From: Loktanella sp. 5RATIMAR09
GTDB taxonomy: Bacteria > Pseudomonadota > Alphaproteobacteria > Rhodobacterales > Rhodobacteraceae
Direction: 5' to 3'
DNA: 64,000 nt
Assembly: GCF_001419985.1 (NCBI RefSeq)
Contig: NZ_LJAL01000009.1
Location: 95,530 to 159,529, forward strand
In this document: positions 46,013 to 55,452 of the stretch, one piece after another
How positions within the stretch are numbered: the first letter of the stretch is position 1
Layout: every line of letters begins with the position of its first letter
Made by a program: the position numbers and the translations under genes
Notes under the pieces: model-generated
Databases searched by the model: none
The model's input: the letters and a program-made list of their open reading frames with translations, nothing else
What the model was told of the DNA's origin: nothing

Positions 46013-46777
46013 ATGACACTTCCCCGAACCCCTTCGTTCCGGCTTGATGGTAAACGGGCCTTGGTTGTCGGGGGCTCGTCCGGCATCGGGTTGGGCTGTG
46101 CTGTGGCACTGGCTGATGCGGGTGCCGAGGTGACAGTGGCCGCGCGCAACGGGGCGCGCGCTGGCGCAGTGGTGGCCCAGATGACAGCCGCCGGCATGAA
46201 AGCGCTGTCGATGGTTGTGGACGTCGCAGACGTTGCCGCGACAGAGGCGGCAGTGCTGGCTGAAGAGCCGTTCGATGTGCTCGTGAATGCGGCGGGAGCC
46301 GCGATTCACGCGCCTGCGCTCGAGACCGAGGAGGCTGACTTTGACGCCGTATCGAACATCAATTTCAAAGGGGCCTATTTCCTGACACGTGCCGTTGCGA
46401 AAGGTTTGATCGCGGCAGGCAAACCCGGCAGTCTGATCAATATTTCCAGCCAGATGGCCCATGTGGGCGGCAATGATCGGGCGGTCTATTGTGCCACGAA
46501 ATTCGCGGTTGAGGGCTTTACCAAAGCGATGGCGATTGAGTGGGGCAAGCAGGGTATCCGCGTGAATACGATTTGCCCGACCTTTATCCGCACACCTCTG
46601 ACCGAAGTGACGTTTTCCGATCCGGACAAAGTGGCGTGGCTGTTGAGCAAGATCAAACTGGGCCGCGCAGGTGAGGTCAGTGATATCATGGGGCCGGTGG
46701 TTTATCTTGCCTCGGACGCCTCTGCAATGATGACCGGTACCCACTTGCTGATCGATGGCGGGTGGACGGCGGATTAA
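46013..46777 (+). CDS. SDR family NAD(P)-dependent oxidoreductase
   Basis: A 254-residue classical short-chain dehydrogenase. The cofactor motif GGSSGIGLG is near residues 21-29, the NAG-like NAAGAAIHAP near 93 and the catalytic YCATK near 159-163, with Ser in the preceding strand (NISSQM). The PTFIRTPLTE segment after the active site is typical. The substrate is unknown; sugar or polyol dehydrogenases share this pattern. The ATG at 46013 was chosen; 45974 inside the previous gene is possible but unlikely. Confidence 0.9.
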   Translation: MTLPRTPSFRLDGKRALVVGGSSGIGLGCAVALADAGAEVTVAARNGARAGAVVAQMTAAGMKALSMVVDVADVAATEAAVLAEEPFDVLVNAAGAAIHAPALETEEADFDAVSNINFKGAYFLTRAVAKGLIAAGKPGSLINISSQMAHVGGNDRAVYCATKFAVEGFTKAMAIEWGKQGIRVNTICPTFIRTPLTEVTFSDPDKVAWLLSKIKLGRAGEVSDIMGPVVYLASDASAMMTGTHLLIDGGWTAD

Positions 46778-46836
46778 TCATGATTGGACGCGCGCCCGAT
46801 CCGGGCCATGTCATAAGCTGATCTAAGGGAATTTAC

Positions 46837-48270
46837 ATGCTTAACCCCGTTACACCGGATTTCGAAGACAGCCTGCGCGCCTTGCTGCCTGCGGCCGCGT
46901 TCAAGAATGACACCACACCCTACCTCTCCGAGCCGCGTGGCCGTTGGGCAGGGCAGGGGTTTGTTGTGGCGCCCGCCAGCACCGAAGAGGTCGCAAGCGT
47001 TGTGAGAGCATGTGCTGAAGCCCGTGTCGGGATCATTCCCTATAGCGGTGGCACCGGGTTGGTTGGCGGTCAGCTCTTGCAGGAAGGTGTGCGGCCTGTG
47101 GTGCTGTCGCTGGAGCGGATGCAGCGGATTCGCGAGGTTTATCCATCTGAGAACGTGCTCGTTTGTGATGCAGGTGTCATTCTGGCCGATGTGCAGAAAG
47201 CGGCCGAGGATGTGGGGCGTTTGTTCCCGCTGTCACTGGCCTCGGAAGGGTCGGCGCGGATTGGCGGGTTGCTGGGCACCAACGCAGGCGGCGTGAATGT
47301 GCTGCGCTACGGAAATGCGCGCGCGCTCTGTCTGGGGCTTGAGGTGGTGCGTGCGGACGGCAGCATCTGGCACGGCCTGACGCGGTTGCGCAAAGACAAT
47401 ACGGGATATGATCTGCGCAACCTGATGATCGGCGCAGAGGGGACGCTGGGCATCATCACCGGGGCCGCGCTTAAGCTGGTGCCGCGCCCTGTTGGCGTTG
47501 GGGCTGCGATGATGGCGGTGCCATCGCCTGCGGCCGCTTTGGAGCTCTTGGCGCTGGCGGGTACGTTGATCGGCGAGGGCGTATCCGCCTTCGAGATCAT
47601 GCACCGTCAGGGTTTCGATTTCCTGACCGAGGTCGGGCCTGAGGTTAAGCAACCTTTCGCAGAGGTGCCGGAATGGTGTGTGCTTATCGACGTGGGGCTC
47701 TCGGCGGGTATCAGCCCCGAAGAGGCGTTGGAGGGTTTGTTTGCCGCGGCCTTCGAGGCCGGGCTGGTGACCGACGGGGTGATCGCGCAAAACCACGCGC
47801 AGCGTGATGCCCTTTGGTCTATTCGCGAGAATATCCCCGAAGCGAACCGTCGGATTGGATCCGTCAGTTCACATGATATCTCACTGCCGCTGAGTGCAAT
47901 CCCCGCGTTCATCGCACAGGGTGAGCGTGCATTGGCAGAAGTTGGCGCCTTCCGTATCAATTGTTTTGGTCACTTGGGTGACGGCAACCTGCACTACAAT
48001 GTCTTTCCGATGCCGGGGCGTAGTCGCGCCGATTATGAGGCGGAGCGGCCGCAAGTGAAGCGCGTTGTGCATGATCTGGTGCATGCCATGGCAGGGTCGG
48101 TTAGCGCGGAACACGGGATCGGGCGTCTCAAGGTCAAAGACCTTGAGACTTACGGTGATCCGGTGAAGCTGGACATGCTGCGTGCGATCAAAACTGCGTT
48201 GGACCCGCAGGGGATCATGAACCCCGGTGCCGTTTTGCGGCAGAGGGAGCAGCCTCCTGCGGAAGTTTGA
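46837..48270 (+). CDS. FAD-linked oxidase (GlcD / D-2-hydroxyacid dehydrogenase type)
   Basis: A 477-residue flavoprotein of the vanillyl-alcohol oxidase fold. FAD-binding segment IIPYSGGTGLVGGQL is near residues 66-80 and GSARIGGLLGTNAGG near 138. The C-terminal SAEHGIGRLKVKDLE near 426 is typical of D-lactate, glycolate and D-2-hydroxyglutarate dehydrogenases. No glcE or glcF lies beside it, so a single-subunit D-2-hydroxyacid dehydrogenase is likelier than glycolate oxidase. Its last codons lie inside a dispersed repeat, which has rewritten the C-terminus (QREQPPAEV). Confidence 0.9.
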   Translation: MLNPVTPDFEDSLRALLPAAAFKNDTTPYLSEPRGRWAGQGFVVAPASTEEVASVVRACAEARVGIIPYSGGTGLVGGQLLQEGVRPVVLSLERMQRIREVYPSENVLVCDAGVILADVQKAAEDVGRLFPLSLASEGSARIGGLLGTNAGGVNVLRYGNARALCLGLEVVRADGSIWHGLTRLRKDNTGYDLRNLMIGAEGTLGIITGAALKLVPRPVGVGAAMMAVPSPAAALELLALAGTLIGEGVSAFEIMHRQGFDFLTEVGPEVKQPFAEVPEWCVLIDVGLSAGISPEEALEGLFAAAFEAGLVTDGVIAQNHAQRDALWSIRENIPEANRRIGSVSSHDISLPLSAIPAFIAQGERALAEVGAFRINCFGHLGDGNLHYNVFPMPGRSRADYEAERPQVKRVVHDLVHAMAGSVSAEHGIGRLKVKDLETYGDPVKLDMLRAIKTALDPQGIMNPGAVLRQREQPPAEV

Positions 48271-48284
48271 AGGGACATGGAAAG
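48243..48284 (+). repeat. Dispersed intergenic repeat, copy 2
   Basis: Matches 1482-1526: GAGGGAGCAG, CCTCC, then GCGGAAGTTTGAAGGGACATGG. The stop codon of the FAD-linked oxidase (TGA at 48268) lies within it. The element falls between two convergent genes, whereas copy 1 sits between two co-directional ones. Confidence 0.6.
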
Positions 48285-48291
48285 CGGGGCG

Positions 48292-48822
48292 CTATTCGCC
48301 ATCAAACTGGCAAAGCGCATGGACGTTCATGCCGAGGCTTTCCAGTTTTTTGCGCCCACCCAGATCGGGCAGGTCGATGATGAAGGCGCAGCCGATGACT
48401 TCGGCCCCCATGCGTTCGATCAGTTTGATGCCCGCTTCCGCAGTGCCGCCTGTCGCAAGGAGGTCGTCGACGAGAAGGACTTTCTCACCCGCCTGAAGGG
48501 CGTCGTCGTGCACTTCCATCGTGGCCTGGCCGTATTCAAGCGTATAATCCTGTTCAATTGTCTTGCCGGGGAGTTTGCCTTTCTTGCGGATCGGCACGAA
48601 GCCAACCGACAGTTGGTGCGCGATTGCGCCGCCAAGAATGAATCCGCGCGCCTCTAGCCCTACGACTTTATCGATTGGTTGGCCTGCATAGGGGTGTAAC
48701 AACTGGTCAATCGCGATGCGGAAACCCCGCGCGTCGCTGAACAGCGTGGTCACATCGCGGAACATGATCCCTTCATGCGGGAAATCTGGTATGGTGCGGA
48801 TATAGTCTTGGACAGTTTTCAT
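48292..48822 (-). CDS. apt: Adenine phosphoribosyltransferase
   Basis: Salvages adenine to AMP using PRPP. The 176-residue enzyme has the PRPP-binding motif [14 protein letters not shown] at residues 115-128 and the flexible-loop segment [10 protein letters not shown] near 80. The length is normal. It is nine bases downstream of mtnP; MtnP releases adenine from methylthioadenosine, so the pair forms a direct salvage route. Confidence 0.96.
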   Translation of the reverse strand: MKTVQDYIRTIPDFPHEGIMFRDVTTLFSDARGFRIAIDQLLHPYAGQPIDKVVGLEARGFILGGAIAHQLSVGFVPIRKKGKLPGKTIEQDYTLEYGQATMEVHDDALQAGEKVLLVDDLLATGGTAEAGIKLIERMGAEVIGCAFIIDLPDLGGRKKLESLGMNVHALCQFDGE

Positions 48823-48831
48823 TATTTCTTC

Positions 48832-49698
48832 CTAAAGGACACGGCCTGCGATGGCGTCGAGTTTTGCAACCAGCGCAGGATCACGTTTATCGGGGGCGGT
48901 CATCACCGCGTACTCGAGCGCACGGTCACAGCCGTGAGGGCAGAGGGTGCGGTCTGTGCCGAGCAGTGCGGGCAAGTGGCTGATCAGGTCTTGGGCCTTG
49001 GTCCCGTTGCCTTGGAGTGTTTTGATCACGTCGCTGACATCCACCGCGCCATGATCCGGGTGCCAGCTGTCATAATCGGTGACCATCGCGACGGAGGCAT
49101 AACAGATCTCGGCTTCGCGGGCGAGTTTGGCTTCGGGCATATTGGTCATGCCGATCACGTCACAGCCCCACGTGCGGTAGAGTTTGCTTTCGGCCATGGA
49201 GGAGAATTGTGGCCCTTCCATCGCAAGATAGGTGCCGTTGGTGTGGATCGTGATCCCCGCAGCGCGGCCAGCGGTTGCACAAGCCTCTGACAGGCGCGCG
49301 CAGGTCGGGTGGGCCACGCTGACGTGGGCCACACAGCCGGTGCCGAAAAAGGATTTTTCGCGCGCAAATGTGCGGTCAATAAATTGGTCGACAATTACAA
49401 AGTCGCCTGGTGCCATGTTTTCACGAAACGACCCACAGGCGCTGATGCTGATAATGTCGGTCACTCCCAGCCGTTTAAGCGCGTCGATGTTTGCGCGGTA
49501 GGGCACAGTGGTGGGCGAATGCACATGTCCACGCCCGTGACGCGGCAGGAACACCATCTCGACGCCGCCCAAGCGCCCCGTCAGTACGTCATCGGAAGGC
49601 GTGCCCCATGCGCTCGGGGCCGTGACCCACGTCGCATTTTCCAGCCCGTCCATATCGTAGATACCCGAACCACCGATAATTCCGATTTTTGTCTGCAT
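48832..49698 (-). CDS. mtnP: S-methyl-5'-thioadenosine phosphorylase
   Basis: A 288-residue trimeric purine-nucleoside-phosphorylase-type enzyme that splits methylthioadenosine into adenine and methylthioribose-1-phosphate. It begins KIGIIGGSGIYDMDGLE and has the phosphate/substrate region LPRHGRGHVHSPTTVPYRAN near 50-69 and AMEGPQFSSMAES near 173. The ATG at 49698 is the normal family start. The 167-base gap upstream shows no gene. Confidence 0.96.
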   Translation of the reverse strand: MQTKIGIIGGSGIYDMDGLENATWVTAPSAWGTPSDDVLTGRLGGVEMVFLPRHGRGHVHSPTTVPYRANIDALKRLGVTDIISISACGSFRENMAPGDFVIVDQFIDRTFAREKSFFGTGCVAHVSVAHPTCARLSEACATAGRAAGITIHTNGTYLAMEGPQFSSMAESKLYRTWGCDVIGMTNMPEAKLAREAEICYASVAMVTDYDSWHPDHGAVDVSDVIKTLQGNGTKAQDLISHLPALLGTDRTLCPHGCDRALEYAVMTAPDKRDPALVAKLDAIAGRVL

Positions 49699-49865
49699 GG
49701 TCTGCCCTGAAGTCGTTGCGTCGCCACATTGTCGCGGATCAATCCGAAATGGAAGCCCGTCAGCCGTGCCGGTGCTGCAATACTGCATGATCGGTCAGGG
49801 TTGTGCGGTGACATCCACGACCGTGCATCTTTGTGATCGTCACATATCGGGACCAAACCTGATCT

Positions 49866-50471
49866 CTATTCACCGGGGCGTTGCAGGCTAAAGACCTCAC
49901 GGATCGTGGAATAGTCGCGATAGCCAAGCCGCGTGAGCGGGTTGAATGTGGTCACATCAAACATGCCATCAACAAGGCAATTGTCGCGAATATGCACACC
50001 AGTCACTTCACCGAAGACAGCGAAATTGGCTTCACCGGGCAGTTGCAGGATCTGGGTCAGTTTGCATTCCAGTGTCGCGGGGCTGTTGAGAACACGCGGA
50101 CAGTCGATCGTCTCGCATTCGCCTTTTTCGATACCGGCAAGGGTGAATTCATCGGTATCACGGTCCCATGACCCCGAGGTCTGGTTCATCATATCGCGTG
50201 CTGCGTATTCGACAATATTCACGGCAAAGACGCCGGTATCGCGGATGTTGGCCACGGAATCCTTGGTGCCATCGCGGTCGGGTTTGCTGCTGGTTGAGGC
50301 AAACATGACCTGTGGTGGCACATAGGCCACGGCGTTGAAGAAGGAGTAAGGCGCAAGGTTGTCCTGGCCATCGGCACCGCGCGTTGCAATCCATCCGATC
50401 GGACGGGGTGATACAATGGCGTTGAACGGATTATGTGGCAGGTCGTGGCCATTTTTAGGTTCGTAGAACAT
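49866..50471 (-). CDS. Flavin reductase family protein
   Basis: A 201-residue flavin reductase-like domain protein that probably binds FMN. The core includes NPFNAIVSPRPIGWIATR near residues 13-30 and YSFFNAVAYVPPQVMFAS near 42-60, the signature of this split-barrel group. Members supply reduced flavin or act as oxygen-linked reductases. The start at 50471 (MFYEP) is used. It is divergent from the GNAT gene at 50539. Confidence 0.9.
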   Translation of the reverse strand: MFYEPKNGHDLPHNPFNAIVSPRPIGWIATRGADGQDNLAPYSFFNAVAYVPPQVMFASTSSKPDRDGTKDSVANIRDTGVFAVNIVEYAARDMMNQTSGSWDRDTDEFTLAGIEKGECETIDCPRVLNSPATLECKLTQILQLPGEANFAVFGEVTGVHIRDNCLVDGMFDVTTFNPLTRLGYRDYSTIREVFSLQRPGE

Positions 50472-50538
50472 GCAATGCCTTTTCGTTTTGTTGCCCAACA
50501 GGTAGCGTCTGCCTAGCGCGTGGCCAGATGAAAGACAA

Positions 50539-51039
50539 ATGCAACAAACGGCAATTACATTGGCCCAGGAGCAGGCGGATGACTGGTGGGAAGTCGAGGC
50601 GCTTTACGATCTTTGCTTTGCGCCGGGGCGATCTGCCTTGTCGTCCTATCGCTTGCGCGAAGGTGTTGATCCGATTGGCCCGCTGTGTCTGACGGCGCGT
50701 GATGCCGGTGGGATCTTGGCCGGTGCTGTGCGCAACTGGCCCGTTCTGGTGGGTCGGCAAAAGGCGGTCCTGCTTGGCCCAATCGCGGTTCATCCGACGC
50801 GACAGGGCGAGGGGGTGGCCGCAGTGCTTATGCAGCGCTGTCTGGCGAATGCGCGTGACCTCGGATGGCAGCGGTTGATGCTTGTGGGTGACGCACCCTA
50901 CTATCAACGTTTCGGGTTTGAGCGGCTTACCGGTGTCATCATGCCGCCACCGACGAACCCTGACCGGGTGCTGGGTGTTGCCCTTGTGGAAGGCGCTTGG
51001 GATGGTGTGACGGGCGTTGTCACATCCATGCGCGATTGA
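50539..51039 (+). CDS. GNAT N-acetyltransferase (YhbS-like)
   Basis: A 166-residue acetyltransferase. The acetyl-CoA binding segment is LGPIAVHPTRQGEGVAAVLM (about residues 77-96), followed by the conserved LVGDAPYYQRFGFER near 116-130, which resembles the YhbS group. The substrate is unknown. It is divergent from the flavin reductase and is followed on the same strand by the EcsC-like gene after a short gap. Confidence 0.9.
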   Translation: MQQTAITLAQEQADDWWEVEALYDLCFAPGRSALSSYRLREGVDPIGPLCLTARDAGGILAGAVRNWPVLVGRQKAVLLGPIAVHPTRQGEGVAAVLMQRCLANARDLGWQRLMLVGDAPYYQRFGFERLTGVIMPPPTNPDRVLGVALVEGAWDGVTGVVTSMRD

Positions 51040-51091
51040 AAACAATACTTGCCCTCCCCATTTCGAAGGTATGGATGACAAAGGCGCCACG

Positions 51092-51874
51092 ATGAAAGAG
51101 ATCAATCCTGCGAACCCGCAGCCACCGCTCAGCGATGAGGCTCGGGCCGAAATTGCTGCTTTGGCCGCGCGTCAACGCAAGGCAAATGGGATGTTGATGA
51201 CTGCCATCAATTATGTCGGCGGGCAGGTCGAGGACGGGCTCAAGATGTTGCCCGCAGGGGTACGTGGGCAGATGGATGATCTCGCTCGCACAGCGTTACG
51301 CCATAGCTTTGACATCGCAAGCCAGTCGCGCAAGGGGCGCGGGCAGGCGATTGGTTCGGACCGTATCCACAAGATTTTGGGAACGATTTCAGGTGCCTTT
51401 GGTGGTGTTGGCGGCCTGCCAACCGCACTTGCCGAATTGCCGGTGGCGACCACCGTGATTTTCCGCGCAGTCCATCATGTAGCGGTAACCTACGGGGAAG
51501 ATCCTGACGCCGAAGAAACGAAGGTCGAATGTCTTGCGGTTTTTGGCGCTGGCGGGCCGGGAAGTGGTGATGACGGGATCGACACGGCATTTATCGGTGC
51601 GCGGCTCAGTATCTCGGGTGCTGCTGTGAACGGGTTGATCAGCAGGGTGGCCCCGAAGTTTGCCGCTGTCCTGTCGCAAAAGCTGGCGACGCAGGCGGTG
51701 CCTATCCTTGGCGCCGCTGCGGGGGCAGGGACGAACTATGCCTTCGTCGATTACTACGTCTCGATGGCCCATGTGCATTTCGGGCTGCGGCGCTTGGCGC
51801 GCATCTATGGTCAACAGGCCGTCGCGGATCATTTCCATGCGGTTCTGGCCGCAGGCAAGCTGCCTCAGACCTGA
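51092..51874 (+). CDS. EcsC family protein
   Basis: A 260-residue protein of the EcsC family, named after a protein encoded with a Bacillus ABC transporter but otherwise of unknown function. The sequence is helical with long hydrophobic, Gly/Ala-rich stretches (GTISGAFGGVGGLPTALAEL near 105-125; AVPILGAAAGAGTNYAFVDY near 208-228), suggesting membrane association. Two starts are possible, 51071 and 51092; the second has AAAGG at better spacing. The last ten bases overlap the convergent ptsP gene. Confidence 0.87.
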   Translation: MKEINPANPQPPLSDEARAEIAALAARQRKANGMLMTAINYVGGQVEDGLKMLPAGVRGQMDDLARTALRHSFDIASQSRKGRGQAIGSDRIHKILGTISGAFGGVGGLPTALAELPVATTVIFRAVHHVAVTYGEDPDAEETKVECLAVFGAGGPGSGDDGIDTAFIGARLSISGAAVNGLISRVAPKFAAVLSQKLATQAVPILGAAAGAGTNYAFVDYYVSMAHVHFGLRRLARIYGQQAVADHFHAVLAAGKLPQT

Positions 51875-54108
51875 TAGACCAGCCAGTCGGCCACGGCACG
51901 CCGCACGGATTGGTCGCCATTGGCGACCGCTTCATCCATCACCGCCTTCACCTCATCCAGGTTTACGCGGCGCAAGAGATGTTTGACCGGACCGACCGAG
52001 GCAGGGCGCATTGACAGGCTGCGCAGACCAAGGGCTGCAAAGCAAAGCGCCTCGACAGGCCGCCCGGCATCTTCACCGCAAAAGGACAGCGGTGTTCCGC
52101 TTTTCTCACACCGCTTGATGACATGGCTGAGGAAGGACAGAAAGCTGGTGTCGAGCGTATCGTAGCGTTTACGGACGCGCTCGTTCTCGCGGTCAGCGGC
52201 AAAGAAGAACTGTTTGAGGTCGTTGCCGCCGATGGAGATGAAATCGACTTCTTCGAAAAACGCATCCGGCGCATAGGCAAGCGAGGGTGTCTCCAGCATC
52301 GCACCCACGTCGAGTTTGGACGGCAAGGCATGGCCCAATTTTGTTTCGCGCGCTATGGCCTTGTCCATTTCGGCGCGTGCTGCGCGAAATTCATTCATCT
52401 GGGTGATAAAAGGGAACATCACGGTCAGGGGCTGACCGTTTGCTGCGCGCAAAAGTGCCTGCAACTGCATCCGCAATACACCCGGTTTATCAAGTCCCAC
52501 GCGGATCGCGCGCCACCCCATCGCGGGGTTCGGTTCATCGTTCGGCTTCATGTAGGTCAGCACTTTGTCCGACCCGATATCAAGTGTACGAAACGCCACC
52601 CGTTTGCCGTCCGCGGCTTTCAGCACGCGCGCATAGAGCGCCGACAGCTCGGCGCGCCGGGGCATCTGTGTACGGATCAGGAACTGAAGCTCGGTGCGGA
52701 ATAGCCCGACGCCTTCCGCACCCGACCCTGCCAGCGACGGCAGGTCCGCAATCAGGCCTGCGTTCATCTGCAAGGAGATATGCTTGCCGCATTTGGTTTC
52801 CGCAGGCAGGTCGCGGATGGACGCATAGCGTTCCTGCGCCCGCGTCTGCATTGCGATCTTGTCGCGGAACGCGGCTTGCACGGTCTCGTCCGGGCGCAAA
52901 TGCGCGATGCCCTGATCGCCATCCACAAGGATCGGGTCGCCGTTCAGCGCCTCGCGTGTCACCCCTTTGGCGTTGATGATAAGCGGGATCGCCCAAGCAC
53001 GCGCCACAATGGCGGCGTGACTGCCGACCGAGCCTTCTTCGAGCACGATGCCGCGGATCTTCTTGCCATATTCTAAGAGCTCTCCGGGCCCGATATTACG
53101 GGCCACAAGAATCGGATTGTCCGGCATGTCTGCACGAGCCTCGGCCCCTTGGCCGGTCAGAATGCGCAACAAGCGGTTCGAGAGATCATCAAGATCGTGC
53201 AACCGTTCCCGCAAGTAGGGGTCAGCTGCACGCGACAGGCGGGAGCGTGCGTGGGATTGCTCTTTTTCAACGGCAGCTTCGGCAGAGAGGCCGCTTTTGA
53301 CGTCCTCTTCCATCCGCTTGAGCCAACTGGTCGAATTGGCAAACATGCGATAGGCCTCAAGCACCTGCACCTGATCGGCATCAACCGACCGCGCACCCGT
53401 CAGCATGTTGTCAACGCCCTTGCGCAGATCTTCGATCGCGTCGCGCAGGCGTGCGCCTTCGGTTTCAGGGTCATCCGAGATGGGGTTCGTAACAACAACG
53501 CGGGGTTCATGCAGATAGACAACACCCTCGCTTGCCCCTTCCTGTGCAACCGAGCCACGCAGCATGACGGGTTGTTGGTGGCGGGCCGAAAGGGCAGCAC
53601 CTTCACCGACAAAAGCGCCTAACTCGGTCATCTCGGCGATAACCATCGCCACGATTTCGAGCGCGTAGACCTCATCTGGCGTATATTCGCGGGCCGCTTT
53701 GGATTGGACAACCAAAACACCCAGAACATCGCCAAGACGCTGGATCGGGACACCACAAAAGGACGAATAACGCTCTTCGCCGGTCTCGGGCATATAACGA
53801 AAGCCCTTGGCGGCCGGCGCGTCGGCCGTGTTGATGACTGTGCGGCTTTTGGCGGTGCGGCCAACAAGTCCTTCGCCCAGGCGCATCCGCGTCTGGTGTA
53901 CGGCCTCTGCCTCGAGTCCTTCGGTTGCACATAGCTCAAGCGTTTCGGGATCGCGGAACAGGTAGATCGAGCAGACCTCGGTCCCCATCGAATCAGCAAT
54001 AAGATTAACGACGGCATCCAGCCGCGCCTGACCCTCGTTATCAGCCGCGAGCGCTTCGCGCAGCCGTCCAAGCAGCTTGCGGCTTTCGCTTTCTAGCCGA
54101 TGTGGCAT
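51865..54108 (-). CDS. ptsP: PtsP, phosphoenolpyruvate-protein phosphotransferase (EI-Ntr)
   Basis: The first enzyme of the nitrogen-related phosphotransferase system, passing phosphate from PEP to NPr. The 747-residue protein has an N-terminal GAF domain (about residues 10-165) that distinguishes it from sugar EI, a PEP-utilising N-terminal domain, the active His364 in GSVGSHAAIVARA, and a C-terminal TIM barrel with GGNDLKQFFFAADRENERVR and FCGEDAGRP. lysC lies directly upstream on the same strand, as often in this group. The start at 54108 (MPHRLESE) is preferred to 54135. Confidence 0.95.
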   Translation of the reverse strand: MPHRLESESRKLLGRLREALAADNEGQARLDAVVNLIADSMGTEVCSIYLFRDPETLELCATEGLEAEAVHQTRMRLGEGLVGRTAKSRTVINTADAPAAKGFRYMPETGEERYSSFCGVPIQRLGDVLGVLVVQSKAAREYTPDEVYALEIVAMVIAEMTELGAFVGEGAALSARHQQPVMLRGSVAQEGASEGVVYLHEPRVVVTNPISDDPETEGARLRDAIEDLRKGVDNMLTGARSVDADQVQVLEAYRMFANSTSWLKRMEEDVKSGLSAEAAVEKEQSHARSRLSRAADPYLRERLHDLDDLSNRLLRILTGQGAEARADMPDNPILVARNIGPGELLEYGKKIRGIVLEEGSVGSHAAIVARAWAIPLIINAKGVTREALNGDPILVDGDQGIAHLRPDETVQAAFRDKIAMQTRAQERYASIRDLPAETKCGKHISLQMNAGLIADLPSLAGSGAEGVGLFRTELQFLIRTQMPRRAELSALYARVLKAADGKRVAFRTLDIGSDKVLTYMKPNDEPNPAMGWRAIRVGLDKPGVLRMQLQALLRAANGQPLTVMFPFITQMNEFRAARAEMDKAIARETKLGHALPSKLDVGAMLETPSLAYAPDAFFEEVDFISIGGNDLKQFFFAADRENERVRKRYDTLDTSFLSFLSHVIKRCEKSGTPLSFCGEDAGRPVEALCFAALGLRSLSMRPASVGPVKHLLRRVNLDEVKAVMDEAVANGDQSVRRAVADWLVYQV

Positions 54109-54144
54109 AGCCCCTCCTGTGGAACGGGCTGGCACACAAATGCG

Positions 54145-55383
54145 TCAGCCCGCTTTTTCCAATTCGAAAGCATCATGCAGGGCTTGCACGGCAAGTTCCA
54201 TGTATTTTCTGTCGATCAATACGGAAATCTTGATCTCTGAGGTTGTAATGACCTTAATGTTCACACCTTCAGCAGAAAGCACACGGAACATCTTGGCCGC
54301 GACGCCAGTATGGCTGCGCATGCCGATCCCCACCACGCTGACTTTGGCCACACCCTCATCCGCCACCAGATCGTGGAAATTGATCGCCCCGCTTTCCTTG
54401 GCGTCCTGCATCGCCTTCTCGGCGCGTTTCACCTGATCGACAGGGCAGGAAAATGTCATATCCGTACGCCCCTCTTCCGAGATGTTTTGCACGATCATGT
54501 CGACGTTGACGCCGGCCTCTGACAGCGGCCCAAAGATCGCGGCGGCGATGCCGGGGCGGTCAGCGACCGAGATCAGCGTCATTTTCGCCTCATCGCGGGA
54601 ATAGGCGACACCGGCCACAACATTGGATTCCATGATTTCCTCCTCATCGCAGACCAGCGTTCCTGCGCTGTCCGATGGTTCCTCGAATGATGACAGCACC
54701 CGCAGGCGCACTTTATAGCGCATGGCCAGTTCGACCGAGCGCGTCTGCAAGACCTTCGCACCCAGTGAGGCCAGTTCAAGCATTTCCTCGAACGCGATCT
54801 TGTCAAGCTTGCGCGCCTTGCTCGTGATGCGCGGATCCGTCGTGTAGACGCCGTCTACATCGGTGTAGATATCACAACGTTCGGCCCCGAACGCGGCGGC
54901 AAAGGCGACGGCTGTCGTATCGGATCCACCGCGCCCCAAGGTGGTGATGCGGCCTTCGGGGCTGATGCCCTGAAAACCGGCGACGACGGCAACTTTCATG
55001 CCTTCGCCAAACTTGGCGTTGATCTTTTCGGTGGGTATCTCTTCGATGCGTGCGTTCGAATGGGCCGAGGTGGTCTTGACCGGCACCTGCCAGCCTTGCC
55101 AGCTGCGCGCGGGGATATCCATTTCCTGCAAACGCAGTGCCATCAGGCCTGCGGTCACGTTTTCGCCCGACGACACGATCGCATCATATTCGCGGGCGTC
55201 ATAAAGCGGCGAGGTTTCATTGACCCAGCCGACCAGTTCGTTGGTCTTGCCTGACATCGCCGAGACAATAACGATCACATCATAGCCATTGGCGACCTCA
55301 ACAGCCACGCGTTTTGCCGCGCGTGCGATACGGTCAAGGTTGGCCACCGAAGTGCCGCCAAATTTCATCACGAGCGTTGGCAT
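54145..55383 (-). CDS. lysC: Aspartate kinase
   Basis: Commits aspartate to lysine, threonine and methionine synthesis. The 412-residue monofunctional enzyme begins with the kinase signature VMKFGGTSVANLDRI and has GRGGSDTTAVAFAAAF near 172. Two ACT domains follow (about 265-340 and 345-405), so allosteric control by lysine and/or threonine is expected. It precedes ptsP by 36 bases. Confidence 0.96.
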   Translation of the reverse strand: MPTLVMKFGGTSVANLDRIARAAKRVAVEVANGYDVIVIVSAMSGKTNELVGWVNETSPLYDAREYDAIVSSGENVTAGLMALRLQEMDIPARSWQGWQVPVKTTSAHSNARIEEIPTEKINAKFGEGMKVAVVAGFQGISPEGRITTLGRGGSDTTAVAFAAAFGAERCDIYTDVDGVYTTDPRITSKARKLDKIAFEEMLELASLGAKVLQTRSVELAMRYKVRLRVLSSFEEPSDSAGTLVCDEEEIMESNVVAGVAYSRDEAKMTLISVADRPGIAAAIFGPLSEAGVNVDMIVQNISEEGRTDMTFSCPVDQVKRAEKAMQDAKESGAINFHDLVADEGVAKVSVVGIGMRSHTGVAAKMFRVLSAEGVNIKVITTSEIKISVLIDRKYMELAVQALHDAFELEKAG

Positions 55384-55452
55384 GGGCTATCTTTCGAAAA
55401 CGTCTGAATTATCAGCGCTTCCTTAATGTGCGTGGCCCCAAAGGGCAAATAG

